A stretch of DNA of 64,000 nt from Chryseobacterium nepalense (lineage in GTDB: Bacteria; Bacteroidota; Bacteroidia; Flavobacteriales; Weeksellaceae): NCBI RefSeq assembly GCF_023195755.1, contig NZ_CP096203.1, positions 2,914,001 through 2,978,000 of the forward strand, written 5' to 3'. Of the stretch, positions 61,168 to 64,000 are shown piece by piece (position 1 is the stretch's first letter; every line of letters begins with the position of its first letter). The notes under the pieces were generated by a model. It was not told the DNA's origin and searched no databases. It worked only from the letters and a program-made list of their open reading frames with translations. A program made the position numbers and the translations under genes.

Positions 61168-62454
61168 ATGTCAGACAACAAAGTAATATTGAATTACGAT
61201 GGTAATTCATATGAATATCCAATTGTGGATAGTACTATCGGAGACAGAGGAATCGATATTTCAAAATTAAGAGACCAGACTGGTCTGATTACACTTGATT
61301 TAGGGTATAAAAATACCGGGGCTACACTTAGTGACATCACTTACTTAGATGGAGATAAAGGAGAATTATTCTACAGAGGATATCCAATTGAGCAGATTGC
61401 CGATAAATCAAACTTCACAGAAGTAATGTACCTTTTACTGCACGGTGACTTGCCGAATCAGGATCAGTTCAATTCTTTCGAATCAAATATTAAAAAATAT
61501 AACTTCGTAGCAGAGGAGATGAAAAAAATCATCGATGCTTTCCCTCGTTCTGCTCACCCTATGGGAGTTCTTTCTTCATTAACATCTGCTTTAACGGCTT
61601 TTAATCCAAAATCCGTTAATGTAAATTCTAAAGAAGAAATGGATCATGCTGCAGAATTGCTTATTGCAAAATTCTCTCACCTTTGTGCATGGACATACAG
61701 AAAAACCCAGGGATTACCGCTTAACCACGGTGACAACAACCTGAATTATGTAGAAAATTTCTACAAAATGACCTTCAGAATGCCGAACCAGGATTTTGAA
61801 ATCGATCCTGTGGTTGTTCAGGCTTTGGATAAATTATTAATTCTTCATGCAGATCACGAGCAAAACTGTTCTACATCTACTGTTAGAATGGTAGGTTCTG
61901 CTCATACAGGTCTTTTCGCTTCTATCTCAGCAGGGGTTTCTGCACTTTGGGGGCCACTTCACGGTGGAGCAAACCAGGCAGTGATCGAAATGCTTGAGCT
62001 TATCGAAAAAGATGGCGGCGATGTAAACAAATGGGTAGCTAAAGCTAAAGATAAAAACGACAGTTTCCGTTTAATGGGCTTCGGACACAGAGTGTACAAA
62101 AACTTTGATCCAAGAGCGAAGATCATTAAAAAAGCAGCAGACGATATTCTTAACGCATTGGGGATTCAGGATAAAGCATTGGATATTGCTATGCAGCTGG
62201 AAAGAGTTGCTTTGGAAGACGAGTACTTCGTTGAAAGAAAACTATATCCGAATGTAGACTTCTATTCAGGAATTATCTACAGAGCATTAGGAATCCCTAC
62301 AGAAATGTTCACGGTAATGTTTGCTTTAGGAAGACTTCCGGGATGGATTTCTCAATGGAAAGAAATGAGATTGAAAGGAGATCCTATCGGAAGACCAAGA
62401 CAGGTATATCAAGGTGCTCAGAAAAGAGATTACATCGATATGATAAACAGATAA
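61168..62454 (+). CDS. gltA: Citrate synthase
   Basis: The protein is 428 aa, type II (hexameric, NADH-sensitive class) length. Catalytic residues appear in HGGANQAVIEM (His), GFGHRVYKNFDPRA (His/Arg) and VDFYSGIIYRALG (Asp). It condenses acetyl-CoA with oxaloacetate at the entry to the TCA cycle. It is next to eno but has a separate promoter and a strong terminator. Confidence 0.98.
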   Translation: MSDNKVILNYDGNSYEYPIVDSTIGDRGIDISKLRDQTGLITLDLGYKNTGATLSDITYLDGDKGELFYRGYPIEQIADKSNFTEVMYLLLHGDLPNQDQFNSFESNIKKYNFVAEEMKKIIDAFPRSAHPMGVLSSLTSALTAFNPKSVNVNSKEEMDHAAELLIAKFSHLCAWTYRKTQGLPLNHGDNNLNYVENFYKMTFRMPNQDFEIDPVVVQALDKLLILHADHEQNCSTSTVRMVGSAHTGLFASISAGVSALWGPLHGGANQAVIEMLELIEKDGGDVNKWVAKAKDKNDSFRLMGFGHRVYKNFDPRAKIIKKAADDILNALGIQDKALDIAMQLERVALEDEYFVERKLYPNVDFYSGIIYRALGIPTEMFTVMFALGRLPGWISQWKEMRLKGDPIGRPRQVYQGAQKRDYIDMINR

Positions 62455-62477
62455 TTATTCATATTATTATAAATCAG

Positions 62478-62503
62478 TCCCAAAGCTTGCTTTGGGATTT
62501 TTT
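62478..62503 (+). terminator. gltA terminator
   Basis: TCCCAAAGC pairs perfectly with GCTTTGGGA around a TT loop and is followed by a T-run. Confidence 0.9.
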
Positions 62504-62531
62504 ATTTCGTGGATTTTTTTTAACTTAAAGC

Positions 62532-63026
62532 ATGGAAAATGAGAAATTAAATTCGCTTAAGAGGGCAATGAGGATTAATATTGTTCTCTACATCATCTAC
62601 GGGCTTTTCCTCATGGTTGAAACATTCGATTTTCTAGAGATGCTGCATTCCAAACCTGCAGATTATTCGCCCACATACAGTCTCGTAAATGTGATTTTCT
62701 ACCAGATGGAGATGTTTATCTGTTTCCTTTGCGCTTTTACTCTGATTATTCTTGTATCAACAAAACAATCGGTAAAGATGTTGTTTTATATTAGCCTTAG
62801 TCTTTTTATTTTTAGAATCGGAACGGTGTATTATCTATATTTTTACGAAACTGAAGAAAGGTGGGTACCCTTTATCTATAAAAGAGCCAATGATTTCAGC
62901 ATGCTTTTCAGAAGGACTTTGGTTCCGGGACAGTTGATGGTAAGTGTAATTGTACTTTGGTATGCCTTTAAAGCATTAAAAAACATATCAAAAAACCGTA
63001 AATTATCTGATATGCCTGAAAAATAA
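62532..63026 (+). CDS. Hypothetical four-helix membrane protein
   Basis: The protein is 164 aa. Four transmembrane helices are visible (about residues 14-32, 58-80, 84-102, 132-150). The N-terminus is short and basic and the C-terminus basic (KNISKNRKLSDMPEK). No family recognised. It stands alone between gltA and the next gene. Confidence 0.75.
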   Translation: MENEKLNSLKRAMRINIVLYIIYGLFLMVETFDFLEMLHSKPADYSPTYSLVNVIFYQMEMFICFLCAFTLIILVSTKQSVKMLFYISLSLFIFRIGTVYYLYFYETEERWVPFIYKRANDFSMLFRRTLVPGQLMVSVIVLWYAFKALKNISKNRKLSDMPEK

Positions 63027-63205
63027 GCAGTATCAATACAATTTAATATAATAAAATATCTTTAAAAGATGCTTATTCGAGCAATTAAATGTTTTAGTAC
63101 TTTAATGAGCCTTAATAAAAAACTGCAATAGGAATGTTTTTCAGATTTATATTGCAGCCCGTGTCTAAAAATGCTTTAAAAGTTTCCCAGATTCAGGCCT
63201 TTACT

Positions 63206-63213
63206 TATATTTG
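63206..63213 (+). promoter_or_regulatory. -7 box of the amidinotransferase-like gene
   Basis: TATATTTG lies 19 nt ahead of ATG 63233. The 206-bp gap upstream also has an 8-bp inverted repeat CTGCAATA/TATTGCAG (63123-63157) and no gene that I can support. Confidence 0.55.
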
Positions 63214-63232
63214 TAGCATTGCATAAATCTTT

Positions 63233-64000
63233 ATGAAACTAAATATAAAAAACGAAACAGGAAGGCTGAAATCAGTGGTTCTGGGACAGCCAAATTCTAT
63301 GGGAGGTGTTCCGACTCTTGAGGAAAGTTATGATGCCAAATCCTATTATTCCATACAAAACAATATTTACCCGAAAGAGCAGGATATTATTAATGAAATG
63401 AATGCTTTCGAATCCGTATTGAAAAAATACGACGTGGAAGTACTGCGCCCGAGTATTATAGAAGATTATAATCAGGTCTTCGCTAGAGACGTTGCTTTTG
63501 TTATTGATGATAAAATGATCATTTCTAATGTCATTACCGACAGGGCAGATGAACAGGGAGCTTACAGGAATATTTTTGAAAAAGTGGAATGGAGAAAGAT
63601 TATCAATCTACCGGAAACCGCGCATATTGAAGGAGGAGATGTAATTGTCTGGGACGATTTTCTTTTTATTGGGACCTGCTTCAGCGAAGACTACAGAAGC
63701 TATAAGACAGCCAGAACTAATGAATATGCCATAGAAATTCTCAAAGAATACTTTCCTAAAAAAAGGATTATCGATCTGGAACTGAAGAAAAATGATAAAA
63801 TTCCATATGAAGGTATTTTGCATCTCGACTGTACTTTCAACCCGATCGGTAAAGACAAATGTATTATTTACAAAGACGGTTTTGTAGATGAAAGTGATTA
63901 TCGCCTGATTATCGACATTTTTGGGGAAGAAAACTGTTTCCATGTAACGGCAGAAGAAATGTTTGAAATGTTCCCGAATGTTTTTTCGATCTCTCCGGAA
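63233..64000 (+). CDS. Amidinotransferase / dimethylarginine dimethylaminohydrolase-like enzyme, N-terminal part
   Basis: The frame is open from ATG 63233 to the window edge (256 codons visible); an ORF caller that requires a stop would miss it. It begins MKLNIKNETGRLKSVVLGQP, which is the family start. Guanidine-modifying enzyme motifs are in order: VFARDVAFV (about residue 83), AHIEGGDVIV (about 133) and HLDCTFNPIG (about 200), with catalytic His in the last. The catalytic Cys is expected near the C-terminus, outside the window. Candidate reactions are deimination or amidino transfer on arginine-like substrates. The exact activity cannot be told. Confidence 0.88.
   Translation, partial: MKLNIKNETGRLKSVVLGQPNSMGGVPTLEESYDAKSYYSIQNNIYPKEQDIINEMNAFESVLKKYDVEVLRPSIIEDYNQVFARDVAFVIDDKMIISNVITDRADEQGAYRNIFEKVEWRKIINLPETAHIEGGDVIVWDDFLFIGTCFSEDYRSYKTARTNEYAIEILKEYFPKKRIIDLELKKNDKIPYEGILHLDCTFNPIGKDKCIIYKDGFVDESDYRLIIDIFGEENCFHVTAEEMFEMFPNVFSISPE

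Noticed and set aside
63608-63943. 111-codon - strand ORF near the right edge.
   Set aside because: It is antisense to the amidinotransferase-like gene, whose motifs are complete.

Overview
The window looks like a chromosomal segment from a member of the Flavobacteriia (Bacteroidota), most likely Chryseobacterium or a close relative. The evidence is low-GC DNA with almost no Shine-Dalgarno sequences, promoters of the TTG-N18-20-TAnnTTTG type (seen for rpsT, a tRNA-Glu gene, rpsL, rplC and others), a secreted metalloprotease with a type IX secretion (T9SS) C-terminal sorting domain, GLPGLI-family proteins, an LptD-like barrel and many short lipoproteins. Species assignment is inference; no 16S rRNA gene is present.

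Region 1 (1-7.0 kb, + strand) handles metals and redox stress. It holds the end of a Zn/Cd-type P1B ATPase, two paralogous small Cys-motif membrane proteins, a YHS-domain lipoprotein, a Sco-like protein, an exported Mn-type superoxide dismutase, an MbnP-like lipoprotein with its diheme MbnH/MauG-like peroxidase partner, and an outer-membrane barrel with a Cys motif. Region 2 (7.0-9.8 kb, - strand) has rpsT followed directly by two identical tRNA-Glu genes, a third tRNA-Glu, a small hypothetical protein and a cell-wall amidase. Region 3 (9.8-28.1 kb) is mixed housekeeping: LptD-like protein, RidA, HtrA protease, TrhO tRNA hydroxylation enzyme, 5-formyl-THF cyclo-ligase, a SpoU/TrmH methyltransferase, RmuC, an SGNH hydrolase, a pncB operon, Dps and a multi-TM GT-C-like protein.

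Region 4 (28.2-31.6 kb) is a short str operon, rpsL-rpsG-fusA-rpsJ, without tuf and closed by a terminator. Region 5 (31.7-40.4 kb) is a block of non-ribosomal genes between rpsJ and rplC: two tandem GLPGLI proteins, an iron-permease-like protein, a T9SS reprolysin-like protease, and a - strand operon consisting of a 47-aa ORF, a lipoprotein and a 900-aa envelope protein. Region 6 (40.5-54.5 kb) is the continuous S10-spc-alpha ribosomal array from rplC to rplQ, including secY, infA and rpoA, with its own promoter and a roughly 100-nt leader. It contains a heptamer/inverted-repeat spacer before rplP, a hairpin spacer before rpsH and a duplicated initiation region before rpmJ.

Region 7 (54.5-59.6 kb) is accessory. 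It has a lipoprotein, a NarL-type response regulator separated from its HisKA_3 kinase by two unknown genes, and a three-gene membrane/small protein/lipoprotein cassette followed by a coding-like remnant. Region 8 (59.8-64 kb) has enolase, citrate synthase, a small membrane protein and the start of an amidinotransferase/DDAH-like enzyme that runs off the right edge.

The best candidates for under-described biology are the MbnP/MbnH neighbourhood with the paired Cys-motif proteins, the 58.2-59.7 kb cassette, the split two-component locus, and several small features missed by simple ORF calling: a 47-aa ORF with a TAATG junction, a YCII lipoprotein that appears to start at ATT, and a 9-codon ORF created by a duplicated rpmJ start region.
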